Part shown: positions 1 through 9,271 of the stretch, piece by piece
Numbering within the stretch: position 1 is the first letter of the stretch
Layout: each line of letters begins with the position of its first letter
DNA from: Thecamonas trahens ATCC 50062
Lineage: Eukaryota > Apusozoa > Apusomonadida > Apusomonadidae
DNA: 64,000 nucleotides
Reading direction: 5' to 3'
Assembly: GCF_000142905.1 (NCBI RefSeq)
Contig: NW_013657629.1
Coordinates: 116,460-180,459, forward strand
Translations under genes and position numbers: made by a program
Notes under the pieces: model-generated
Told to the model about the DNA's origin: nothing
The model's database searches: none
What the model saw: only the letters and a program-made list of their open reading frames with translations

Positions 1-1410
1 GTTTGCTGCCGCGGCCTCGTCGGCGCTCATCCCGTAGTGGCTCTGGGCGAGATGCTCTAGGAAGCTGTCCAGCTGCGAGTGGGCCACAAGCGAGACGGTG
101 CAGCCACCCCAGCCAGCGCCGGTCAACCGCGCGCCGAGCGCTCCAGCGGCGCGCGACGAGGCGACAAGCGCATCAAGCTCGGCGCATGAGCAATCGAACA
201 GCTGTGCGCACGATGCATGCGACGCGTCCATGATGCGTCCGAGCTCGGCAAGCGCGTCGTCGGCTCCCGAGGCGCAAACGGCGCGGAAGTGAGCCACTCG
301 TCGCGCCTCTGAGTACACATGGGTGGCGCGGGCGTGGAGCGCGAGTCGCGGCTCGTCGGCTGGCACGCCAGCGAGCGCGCCGTTGGCAGCGTAGCCAGCA
401 ACTACCTCGGCGGCAGAGAGGTCCAGCATGGCCGCCACCTCGGCAATCGAGTAGAGCTTGTCCTTGACCAGCGCGTCATCGACAGCCTGCTCTGCTCCAG
501 CCAGGTCAAGCCCGGCGGCGGCGGCGGCGGCGGCGAGGGTGCGGCAGGCGTCCGGCTCGGCCACGGCGTGGTGGGCAGCCAGGATCCGGGCCGCGAGCCG
601 GGTCTCGACCACGCGCAAGTTGTACTGCGAGTAATACTTGTTGGCAGCGACCTGCGAGTGGGCAACAACAAAGACAGCATCGGGCGGGAGCGCCACAGGC
701 GTGCCGCGGACCGGATCAAACTCGATGTACAGCGCCGAGCCCGCCCGAGCCATCATCGAAATGGCCTGGTCCATCCCGCCGCCCTCGACTCCTGTGTACC
801 GCTCTGCGCCCGCAGCCATACTAGCAAACTCTGCCGGGCTGTACTTGGTCGAGCACCCAAAACCCGCGGCGGCCGCCAGCATCGACGCGCAGACCAGAGC
901 CGACGACGACGAGAGGCCCGAGCCGGGCGGAACCTTGCCGTCGATCATGACATTGAGCGCGACGCCAAGCGGCTCCTCATCCCGGCTTCCTTCTGCCACC
1001 GCGTCAAGCACGCCCTTGTACCCGGCAAACACGTAGTTTGCCCAAGAGTGCGCGCCCTTGTCCAGCACGGCATCATCAAGCCCGCCGTGAGCGAGCTCCG
1101 CCGGCGGATACCTGTCGCCATCGATGTTGGCCACCGAGAAGACGAAGCCCTGCCGCGGCTCACCCGCATCACCACCGTCACTTTGTCCAAGCCCGTACGC
1201 CACCCGCACGTCATGCGCTAGCGCCATCGGCAGAACGCCGTAGCCAGAGTAGTCGATGTGCTCACCGATGAGGTTGACCCGTCCGGGCGCAGAGGCCACA
1301 CCGCTCGGCACAGCCCCGAACGCTGCCTCGTACGCAGCACACAGTGCCACCTCACGTTCCTCGTTGGGCGGGTAGCGCGCAGCCATGTGCGGGATGGTTG
1401 CCGAGGCCAT
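1..1410 (-). CDS. GALK2: Galactokinase-family sugar kinase, GALK2-type (3' end beyond window)
   Basis: GHMP-superfamily kinase that phosphorylates galactose or N-acetylgalactosamine at C1 in the cytosol. One uninterrupted frame of 470 codons runs from the ATG at 1410 to the window edge, so the last residues and the stop are missing. Visible motifs are the galactokinase signature APGRVNLIGEHIDYSGYG (about residues 40-60), the ATP-binding loop PPGSGLSSSSA (about 160-170), EGGGMDQAIS with the catalytic Asp, and the C-terminal LTGAGWGGCTVSLV. The IDYSGY form of the signature and the EGGGMDQ loop resemble GalNAc kinase (GALK2) more than GALK1. Substrate choice is inferred from that resemblance only. 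An Ala-rich stretch near residue 300 is probably a lineage-specific insert. Confidence 0.9.
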   Translation of the reverse strand, partial: MASATIPHMAARYPPNEEREVALCAAYEAAFGAVPSGVASAPGRVNLIGEHIDYSGYGVLPMALAHDVRVAYGLGQSDGGDAGEPRQGFVFSVANIDGDRYPPAELAHGGLDDAVLDKGAHSWANYVFAGYKGVLDAVAEGSRDEEPLGVALNVMIDGKVPPGSGLSSSSALVCASMLAAAAGFGCSTKYSPAEFASMAAGAERYTGVEGGGMDQAISMMARAGSALYIEFDPVRGTPVALPPDAVFVVAHSQVAANKYYSQYNLRVVETRLAARILAAHHAVAEPDACRTLAAAAAAAGLDLAGAEQAVDDALVKDKLYSIAEVAAMLDLSAAEVVAGYAANGALAGVPADEPRLALHARATHVYSEARRVAHFRAVCASGADDALAELGRIMDASHASCAQLFDCSCAELDALVASSRAAGALGARLTGAGWGGCTVSLVAHSQLDSFLEHLAQSHYGMSADEAAAAN

Positions 1411-1667
1411 GGGTGTGGTTGTGGAGGTGGGGGGGGGAGAGATAGAGAGAGACGTGCGGGAGGGGGGGAGGGCTCGGCACCTGCCGGCCGCAGGAAGAGG
1501 TACTAGGCAGTGATCGCAGCCTTGGCAGGCCGCGAGGCCGTCGGTTCAGAATCGCAGGCTGCTTTACCTGCTGTTGTTCGATGTTCAGTGTACCGTTGGC
1601 TGCAGGAGTCAGGCCGGCAAAGCCCCGAGCTGCGGTGAGGAAGCCGAGGAGCGTAAGCGAGCTGCGG

Positions 1668-2120
1668 CTAGGCCAGGACGGCGAGGACCGCGGCGAGGAT
1701 GGCGAGGCGAACGACGTGGTACAGGCCATCGATGAAGATGAGGCCCTTGGGCCGCGACGCAAAGAGGTACGTAACCGAGAGCGAGAAAAAGGCAAAGTAA
1801 GTGCCGAGGATGGCGCCGGCCTTGGCAGCCTCCACCGGATCGGCCTGGACCGAAGCCGGGAGGATGACCTTCAGAGCGGCAGCAGAGAGGATCGAAGTGA
1901 GCATGGCCACTGCATACGGCAGAATCGGGTGGCCGTCAGCCATGACCTCTTCCATCTTGCGCCCTGGGAACGAGAGGTTGAACCACATGTTGCCAAACAG
2001 CAGCGGCGAGTACCACAGTCCGCCGAGCATAAACGCCGTCACAGACGCTCCCAGCACCGCACTATCCGACGCCGCATCAACCACAGTCGCCACATCCAGA
2101 AGCTTAGCCAGGTCTGCCAT
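1668..2120 (-). CDS. DUF1761-family small membrane protein
   Basis: A 150-residue protein with about four hydrophobic helices. The pattern GGLWYSPLLFGNMW near residue 35, followed by helices around residues 65-85, 100-120 and 130-150, is typical of DUF1761, a small integral membrane family of unknown function common in bacteria and some protists. The start at 2120 gives a complete, normal-length member; an upstream extension would run into repeats and is not supported. It lies about 260 bp downstream of the galactokinase start, on the same strand. Nothing shows its substrate or partner. Confidence 0.75.
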   Translation of the reverse strand: MADLAKLLDVATVVDAASDSAVLGASVTAFMLGGLWYSPLLFGNMWFNLSFPGRKMEEVMADGHPILPYAVAMLTSILSAAALKVILPASVQADPVEAAKAGAILGTYFAFFSLSVTYLFASRPKGLIFIDGLYHVVRLAILAAVLAVLA

Positions 2121-2595
2121 GATGGCTTTCTCTGCCGCCCATCGCCCTCACCGAGCCGCCGAACCGCACAGGAGTGAGTGTGCCGAAAAAAGGTAAGCAG
2201 TGAGGGAAGTGGGCGGGGGGGGGGGGATGGGCAGCGGGAGAAAGCAGAGGCACAGGTGTGTACATGCGTGTGTGGGTACCGTACCTTGAGAGGGGGAGGG
2301 GAGGGAGGTAGGGGAGGAGGGGGAGATGAGTGTGGTACGTTTGGCTGGGTCTGGGTCTCTCTTTCTCCCTCCCCGCTTGGTAGAGACACCTCGCCTGCGT
2401 CGCCGTGCGGGGTGGAGACCGTTTGGAAGGCGAGCGGCGGAAAAAGGTCGTGGTTTCGGCCGACTTTGGGCGGTGCCAAAGGCTTGTTTTTAGACTGGCC
2501 CGGCGCCATACGGCTCACCAGCACCAGCCAAGGGGCGTGTACTTGGCTCGCTCAAACTGCACTGCGGCAGAGCAGAGTGGAGTATCAGGCTGGCT
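2121..2595. other. Intergenic region, no gene seen
   Basis: Purine-rich, partly low-complexity sequence between two divergent genes, including a long G run near 2211-2226 and G/A-rich tracts near 2280-2330. No supported coding or RNA gene. It presumably holds both promoters, but no promoter motif can be recognised. Confidence 0.6.
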
Positions 2596-3421
2596 ATGAG
2601 CTCGCGGGTGATGATGCTGGTGGTCCTGGTAGTGGTGGCTCTGGTGGCGCTGGGGGCGTGCTCAAGCGCCTCAGCCGCTACCCTTCGACTTGCCAACATC
2701 GGCTACTCTCGCGGCGATGACGTCGTAGCTCCCGCACCGCCATACACAAACGGAGTAGGTGGTGCTACAGAGAGGGGGAGGGGTGTGGTGTGCGGGGTGC
2801 GGGGCAGGGGGGGGCGGGGGGCGGTGAAGGCTGGCTGCCCCGTGATGGACTCACGCAGGGCGCGGGCGACTGTTGCAGTTCCGTGGCCTCGGCGCCATGG
2901 CTGCGGGCCGCAACGAGCGCGCTTGTGGCTCGGGCAACACACCGGCGATTGATCTTTATAGGGCGCGAGTTGCTCGGCTGCCGGACGATGCTGACGCTAA
3001 GGTCTTTGACGCAGCCGTCGTCTGGTTCGAGGTTGCCGAGTGCGAGGCTAGCGGCTCGGTCCGGGCCGTCATGGCGCTTGCCAACGGGCCGCAGAGCGAT
3101 CCCGACTATGCCAACCGCACCGATCTGGCTGTCGTTGGTACCGCCGGCGATGTTATACCGGCAGCATGCGGCTCGGGCGCCAACGGCAACATCACCTTTA
3201 CGCTGCCGTCCGACACACTGCTCGGCCCGTACACGCTCCAAATCGAGTACACCTACACGCCGCCCACCTCCACCAACGGCACTGCCCCGCCACCGACCGT
3301 CATCATCCAGTGTGCCGATGTGACGGTGGACAAGTTCAAGTCTGCTGCATCCGCCCTCGCGCCCTCCGTCTCGGCCACTCTTCTCCTTGCCCTCACCCTT
3401 GCCATCACCCTATCGATCTAG
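2596..3421 (+). CDS. Secreted, probably GPI-anchored protein, BIM1/LPMO-like fold candidate (two exons)
   Basis: Proposed exons 2596-2754 and 2879-3421 (phase 0; intron starts GTAGGT and ends TTGCAG), giving 233 residues. Residues 1-28 form a strong signal peptide ending near SASA. The body has spaced Cys residues, several N-glycosylation sequons, and a closing pattern of GNITFTLPS, GPYTLQIEY and QCADVTV. The C-terminal 20 residues are hydrophobic, as in GPI-attachment signals. The GxYTLQ ... CADVTV ending resembles copper-binding BIM1/X325 proteins and lytic polysaccharide monooxygenases, but the mature N-terminus has no obvious His for a histidine brace. The family assignment is therefore tentative; secretion and GPI anchoring are better supported. 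Confidence 0.6.
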
Positions 3422-3665
3422 CCGCACCTCGCGTACCCCATCCCCCATCCACTGCCCAATAGCATAATCCAGCTCTGAGCCTCACTTTCTTCAAATCGTG
3501 CGAACTGACAAGCCCTCTAGACACAGCAGCAGCCGTGGCGGGGCGAGGCGACTCTGTCTGGCTTCGATCCCTCCGCTCTCTCTCCCTCTCCCCTCTCCCT
3601 CACCTCGCCCGATCCTTCCTCCCTCACCTCTCTCTCTATTCCCTCACCCCCGCCCGCATCTTGCC

Positions 3666-4627
3666 ATGCCACTGATTACCATGTGCGGGCGACCAGTGAC
3701 GGGCAAGAGCCGACGTGCGGCCGAGATGGCGGCGTATCTTGCCGAAGCCGTGCCCGACGTCCGGGTGGTCACCGTCTCGGCCGAGTCCTTGGGCCTCGAC
3801 AAGGCCGCGTGCTACGCAGGTAAGGGGAAAGAGGGGGGGGGGGGAGGAGGGGGAAAGGCAGGGGGAGGACGTGACTCATGACGGTGGTGTGGCGCTTGGT
3901 ATTGGGTGTGTGGACGGGCATGCGGGCGGGTTGTGTGTGGACAGAGCCGAGCGCAGAGAAGACGCTGCGAGCTGAGTTCAAGGCGGCGGTGGAGAGGGAG
4001 ATCGGGCCGGGCGTGGTGGTCATCTGTGACTCGCTTAACTATATCAAGGGCTTTCGGTACGAGCTGTACTGTGATGCCAAGGCGCAGCGGACGCCTAGCT
4101 GTGTGGTGTGGTGCGACACGGCCGATGAGCTTGCAGAGGGCTGGAACGATGACGCTGGGCTAGCCGGCGCCCCCAGGTACTCGCATGAGCTCTTCGACGA
4201 CCTCTGGATGCGGTTCGAAGAGCCGAACGGTCGCAAGCGGTGGGATAAGCCTCTGTTTGTTGTCGGCCCGGACGACGAGCTCCCGGCCGCAGCCATCACC
4301 GCCTGGCTCCTCGAGTCCAAGCCGGTCAAGCCGAACGAGTCGACCCAGTCGGCGCCGCGGGCCGCCTCGTCGTTTGTCACTGCCCTAGATGGCCTCACCC
4401 GCTCAGTCGTCGACGCTGTGTTGGCCTGGGCGGCAGCTGGTGGCCTTCCGGGAGATCCGATCCTCCTCGACGGCGGCGTCCGCATCATCCTCAAGCGCAA
4501 AGTCACTCCGGCCGAGATCCGCCGCGCCCGCAAGCAGTACCTCAAGCTCGCCGGCATGACTCCGCCACCGGCCGACGCCATCATCGCTTCGTTTGCCGAC
4601 TTTCTCGCCTCAACCATCAACGGATGA
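3666..4627 (+). CDS. KTI12: KTI12 Elongator-associated ATPase (two exons)
   Basis: KTI12 is a P-loop protein that binds tRNA and works with Elongator in modification of wobble uridine (mcm5/ncm5). Exons 3666-3819 and 3945-4627 (intron GTAAGG...ACAG, phase 1) give 278 residues. The Walker A is GRPVTGKS near residue 9, and the family hallmark CDSLNYIKGFRYELYC lies just after the splice. RFEEPNGRKRWDKPLF and a C-terminal helical tRNA-binding region follow. The protein is shorter than human KTI12 (about 354), mainly through a reduced middle linker. The splice restores the expected text between the Walker region and the CDSLNY motif, which supports the intron. Confidence 0.9.
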
Positions 4628-4955
4628 TGATGCCAACACCAGAGCCCTACAAGCGGCCGTGTTGGATCGCAGCGAGAACTCGATCAAGAACACAACCGTG
4701 CATCATCTCCCCCCTGACCGATAGAAGAGCACGAAGAGCACTCGATGGCCCGGGGGGGGGGGGTGGGGGAGGTGAGGTGAGGCGAGGGAGCAGACAGGTG
4801 AATGAGAGCAACATTGCACGCATGCACAACAAGCGGCGGTCAAGTGCCAGCAGCAGCCAGCAGCCGCCGCCGTCGCTGGGTGAGCAGCACCGACATCGAC
4901 TCCTCTCGACAGGGCAGGGTATTGAGAGCTAGCTAGCTATCGAGCGAGCGAGCGA
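4628..4955. other. Intergenic region, no gene seen
   Basis: A spacer between two tandem genes with a G-rich tract near 4758-4775 and AGCA/AGCG repeats near 4925-4950 just before the next ATG. No coding or RNA signal recognised. Confidence 0.55.
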
Positions 4956-6794
4956 ATGGAGCGAACGAGCAGCGCATACCGCACAGCATCGAGAGCGGAG
5001 AAGGGACTTGCGCTGCGGAATAGACAGCAGAGTGATGGTGGTGGTGGTGGCGAGCGGGAGGACCAACGTGGCCGGCCTGCTCCCCTCCCGCCAGCACTCC
5101 TTGGCCTCTGCTGCGTAGCTCTTGTACTCTTTGGTGCTGCAGACCGAATCTCCTTCAAGCTCATGGCAGATGCAATGCCCCACTATGTGGTACGACCTGG
5201 TGGGTGAAGGGGAAGGGGAGGGGGGGAAGGAGGAGGGAGGGGGGGGGGGCGGTGACCCGGCGGGGGATGGCAAAGACCATCCGCACGCGCAGGTGCTGGC
5301 TTGTTGTCTCCGAGGGCGATGGTGGGCAGCGATGGGCAGAAAGGCAGAGACAATGGCTCACTGGCATGGGTGATGGGTTGTGTATGTGTATGTGTGTGTG
5401 TATGTATGTGTGTATGTGTGTATGTGTGTGTGTGTGTATGTGTGTGAGTGGTCCGACAGTACTTTCTCCATCAGCTGACCATGCTCGTCTACATTGCTGC
5501 TTTCTTCACCCCGGTCATCCTCGGTGGTGAGCTCCGGGCGGTGAGCTGGCCGCTGTTGCGCAAGTTTGCCGTCATGGGCGGCATCGACTGCTGCTGTACG
5601 CTCATCGTCATTATGGCTGCCCCGCACGTGGCTGGACCGGTGCAAATCCTGCTGATGCAGGGCGTGCTGCCGGCTACCCTCCTCGCCACACGCATTGCCT
5701 TTGGTCGTCGCTATCTCTGGGTCCACTACCTCGGCGCAGCCATCATTGTCATCGGCATTCTATTTTCCATCCTCGACCCATCGACCGACGATCACGCGGC
5801 CAGGTCGGGCTCGAAGCCGTCGTCGGCGTCGAACGAGCCGCAGAGCCACAGGATGGCTATTGTGTGGGGCCTATTCTTCTTCTCGTTCAACATTCCCGCC
5901 GCCATCTCGTCAGTGTACAAGGAGTGGGTGTTCAAGACGTCCGAGACGGAGATCTCCATCAACCTCCTCAACGCCTGGGTCTCGTTCTTCCAGTTCTTCT
6001 TTGGCCTTCTCTTTGTGCCTGTGGTGGCGCCGCTGGAGGACACGGCGTTTAGCGACATTCCGGCCAACTTTGGCGACGGCGCCGTCTGCCTCTTTGCCCA
6101 TCGCGAGAACCGATCGGGCGACTACTGCGCGGGCTACACCACCATCGTTGTCTTTCTCTGCCTCTTTTGCAACGTGGCGTGGAACGTGTTCATCCTGCTC
6201 ATCATCAAGAATGCCACGGCAAGCCTCATGTTTGTGGCCAACACGCTCACCATTCCGCTGGCCAATCTCGGCTTTGCCGTCCCGTTTGTGGTCGCCGGCG
6301 GGCCGACGCCGCGGTCGCGCATCACGTGGGAGGGCATCATGGCGCTGGTAGTCACGCTTGCCGGCCTCGCGGTGTACCAGACCAAGGCCGAGCCCGAAGA
6401 CGAGGCCACTGCGCCGTCGCCGCCGCCGCCCAAGGACCACGTCAACACGCCGCTGCTCGCTCCGTCGGCGTCGCCGCTTCCGCTGCCGCCGGCATTGGGC
6501 GGCTCGATCAACGCGTCGTCGACCGCGCCACGCGCCATTGGCTTTGGCGGCACCCCGTCGCCGAGCGCAAACATTATCGCCTCGCCGCTCCTGGTCCCGT
6601 CGCCGTCGGGCCACACCCGGACTTCCTCCTCGGTCGTCGCCCGCTCGTTTGGCACGCGCTTTGGCGGCGCTTCCTTCACGGGCCTCCGCATGGCCTCTAC
6701 GCCGACCTCGGGCCACATCGGCGTTACTGGTGCAACGCCCGGCTCGCCCGGCGACGCTGTCTGGCGGCCTGGCCGCACCTACTCGCAGTTCTAG
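4956..6794 (+). CDS. Chloroquine-resistance-transporter-like (CRT-like) carrier (two exons)
   Basis: A drug/metabolite-transporter superfamily membrane protein of the CRT family, which in Plasmodium, Dictyostelium and plants sits in vacuolar or plastid membranes and exports peptides, amino acids or thiols. Exons 4956-5189 and 5460-6794 (intron GTACGA...GACAG, phase 0) give 522 residues. The splice creates MPHYVYFLHQLTMLVY, matching the conserved NYxFFLxQLT segment at the end of helix 1 of CRT. About ten helices follow up to residue 395, including MQGVLPATLLATRIAFGRRY and a large Cys-containing loop near residue 290, as in CRT. The last 130 residues are a Pro/Ser-rich, presumably cytosolic tail. 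Substrate cannot be deduced. Confidence 0.85.
5379..5447. repeat. (TG)n/(TATG)n microsatellite inside the CRT-like gene intron
   Basis: About 70 bp of TG and TATG repeats end roughly 12 bases before the splice acceptor of the CRT-like gene. The tract replaces the usual C-rich pyrimidine tract of this genome and could vary in length. Confidence 0.9.
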
Positions 6795-7114
6795 TCCATC
6801 CACAGCCGTACACCTGTAATACCCGTCCTGAGAATCTCGCCAACTATGAGCAACCTCACTACCTTCACACCTCCCCCTCTCCCTCCTTTTTTTTCTCTAT
6901 TTTTTTCCCCCGCCCCTCCAGCCGGGGCTCGTGCCCAGAAAAAAGCGGCACCGCTTGCCACAGGCACGGGCACAACCTCCGCCACCCTTCCCGGACCCGG
7001 ACGACCCCCCCCTCCCCCCTCCACCCCTGTCACCCTCTCCACACCGACAGCGACTCGCACTCGCACCACAGGTCACTTGTCTAGCACGTACCCATCCGTG
7101 TGGAGGAGACAGGC
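6795..7114. other. Intergenic region, pyrimidine-rich
   Basis: T- and C-rich leader sequence (T runs near 6887-6907, C runs near 7006-7020) between two tandem plus-strand genes. No gene seen. It may contain an unspliced 5' UTR of the CobW-like gene. Confidence 0.5.
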
Positions 7115-9022
7115 ATGCAGGCCATGCATGTCTACCTCCACATTGTCTGTGGCTATGCGGCGTCAGGCAAGACGGCCGTCATTGCTGCCGCACGAGGCAA
7201 GCAGCATGCGGGGGATGGTGGAGGTGCGGGTGGCGAAGATGGTGCTGGTGGCGGACGAGCTGGTGCTGGTGGCGGACGAGCTGGTGCTGGTGGCGGACGA
7301 GCTGGTGCTGGTGGCGGGCAAGTTGGTGCTGGTGGCGGAGGGCGGAGACTGGGCGGAGGGCTGACACAGGACGGACATCCGACGGCAGTCGACTCGCGAC
7401 GCGCTCCTTCGGCTTCGGATCGCCCCGAGGCCGACATTCTCCTCGCGCCGCCGCCAGAAGCCCATCAGTCGGCCCCGCCGCGGACGGTGCACGATGCTGT
7501 GCTAGATGCGCTGCTGGGGGCGCTCAAGGCTGCGGCGGGTGAAAGTGAGTCCGAGTCGGCCTCTGACGCCGGCTGGTCCTCGTCGCTCTCGCGGTTTGCC
7601 ACAGAGAGGTCCACCCGCCGCTGGCGGGAGGACTCGAGCTCGGGCTCGAGTTCGCCGCAGTCGCCGTCGGGCTCGGGCTCTAGCGCCGCACCGTCGTCGG
7701 TTCGTGGCGCACTGGGGATACTTCCATCGGCGAGTGACTGCCGCCGCGATGGCATGTCGCCCGTTCTTGGCTCTTTTGTGTATGCCAGCCCAGCCGATAG
7801 CTCGGACTTTCGCCATGTCTGGCTCGAGTGGACTGGCGTGGTCCCGCCCGAGCTCCGCGCCCGGCTCCTCCGCCTTCCCCTTACCATGCCGCATCTTGTG
7901 GCGTCGATGACGGTCGAGCTCATCGCTGTCGTCGACCTCGTCGAGCTGGCGTACGTCTACGTCCGCGGCGCCGATGACCACGAGGAAGGTAGTAGTGCTT
8001 TGACGCGCCGCAGCCCGCTGGCCGGCTATGGCGTTTCGACGACGCAGGACCCACAGCTTGCCGACGTACTGGCTCTGGTCGCTGTGGCTGACACAGTGGT
8101 GGTGACCAAGAGCGACGTGCTTGGCGCCCAGAACCCGGCGCAGGGCCTTGTTGGCGTTGTGCAGGAGCTCCGCGGTAGTCCGGCATCACTCTTCACCTTG
8201 GTGCCTGTGCCAGGTGGCGGCCACGGCCAGCTAGTCCCGTTCGACGGCGACGCCGCAGGGCCGCCACCGCTGGTTCCATACCTCGCCTTCCGCGAGTTTA
8301 ACTCGAACGTCGTAGCGCTCCGCTTCCGCCTCCCGCCGCTGCCCGAGGCGGCTCACGGCAAAGCACCGCCGTCACCATCGGACGCTCGCCGCCGCGGGCG
8401 GGTTGTCATCACCGCGCGGTTCACCCGGTGGCTCCGCGCTGCAACCACCCGCGCGCCTGAGCCCAGCTCCTCCGCTCCGCCGCAGATATTCTCGGTCACA
8501 GCCCTCGTCGCTTCAACCGCGCTTCCTGGCTCGGCCTGGCTAGTCGTGGCCCAGGGCGAGGAGGTTGTCCGCATCACCGAGGTCGCCTTTGCCGACGGCG
8601 CCTGGGACGCACTCCGGATCGGCGGCACCCAGATCGGCGGCGTCGTGGTCGTCCGCGGCTGGCATTGTACCTCAGCCGGCCTGCAAGAGGCATGGCGTGC
8701 CACCCGTGATGACGACTCTCAGCCACTCCTTGAGCTGTACGTCGTCTCCGACGTTGGCTCCTTGCAGATCCTCGCCGACCTTGGCGTCTACCTCGCCATG
8801 GCCGCCACCGCCGCCGTCCTCATCGCGCCGCGCAAGGTCATCGGTTTGCTTGGCCCCACCGCGTCGGCCAGCCTCGCCTCGGTTGAAGCCTCACTCCCGC
8901 TTCTCTCCACCCTTATCGACAAGCCTGGTGCTGCTCTCTTTGCCCTCCTCCTCACCATTCTCCTTTTCCACCTCATCTCCATCGTCGCAGAAGTCCTCAT
9001 CCAGCGCCGTCGTGCCACATGA
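7115..9022 (+). CDS. CobW/COG0523-like P-loop protein with Gly-rich repeat and C-terminal helices
   Basis: 635 residues from the ATG at 7115 (a second ATG at 7124 is possible). The Walker A GYAASGKT lies at about residue 10. The text VWLEWTGVVPPELRARL resembles the E-T-G-x-x-P motif of COG0523 metal-chaperone GTPases, and VADTVVVTKSDV matches their TKxD guanine-recognition motif. A CobW C-terminal-like segment (VVVRGWHCTSAG) follows. Between Walker A and the core lies a 21-bp tandem repeat coding for GAGGGRA units. The last 90 residues contain two hydrophobic helices, unusual for this family, which suggests membrane attachment. The CxCC metal motif is not visible. Family placement is moderate and the metal target unknown. 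Confidence 0.6.
   Translation: MQAMHVYLHIVCGYAASGKTAVIAAARGKQHAGDGGGAGGEDGAGGGRAGAGGGRAGAGGGRAGAGGGQVGAGGGGRRLGGGLTQDGHPTAVDSRRAPSASDRPEADILLAPPPEAHQSAPPRTVHDAVLDALLGALKAAAGESESESASDAGWSSSLSRFATERSTRRWREDSSSGSSSPQSPSGSGSSAAPSSVRGALGILPSASDCRRDGMSPVLGSFVYASPADSSDFRHVWLEWTGVVPPELRARLLRLPLTMPHLVASMTVELIAVVDLVELAYVYVRGADDHEEGSSALTRRSPLAGYGVSTTQDPQLADVLALVAVADTVVVTKSDVLGAQNPAQGLVGVVQELRGSPASLFTLVPVPGGGHGQLVPFDGDAAGPPPLVPYLAFREFNSNVVALRFRLPPLPEAAHGKAPPSPSDARRRGRVVITARFTRWLRAATTRAPEPSSSAPPQIFSVTALVASTALPGSAWLVVAQGEEVVRITEVAFADGAWDALRIGGTQIGGVVVVRGWHCTSAGLQEAWRATRDDDSQPLLELYVVSDVGSLQILADLGVYLAMAATAAVLIAPRKVIGLLGPTASASLASVEASLPLLSTLIDKPGAALFALLLTILLFHLISIVAEVLIQRRRAT
7239..7343 (+). repeat. 21-bp tandem repeat inside the CobW-like CDS
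   Basis: Five copies of a 21-bp unit (core GGTGCTGGTGGCGGACGAG). Because 21 is a multiple of three, the reading frame is kept in each copy: Gly/Ala-rich in the annotated frame, and VLVADEL repeats in an alternative frame. Confidence 0.9.
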
Positions 9023-9271
9023 GATGGACTTACCGTGTCCGATCCAAGCGCCGGACACCCCAGCAAAGCCCACACATTGTATGGCTCCCGTCTCTCTCTC
9101 TCTCTCCCCCCCACCCCTTCCCCTCCCAAAGCTGTTGCCAAGCCGCCCAGCCGGGCAACCAGCCACCGAGCAACCGGCCAAACTGCCACCGTCCCCGTCA
9201 CCCGCCCCCCCCCCCCCCCCCTCCCCCCCCCACACAGACACACACCACACCACCCTACTCCACCGACGTCC

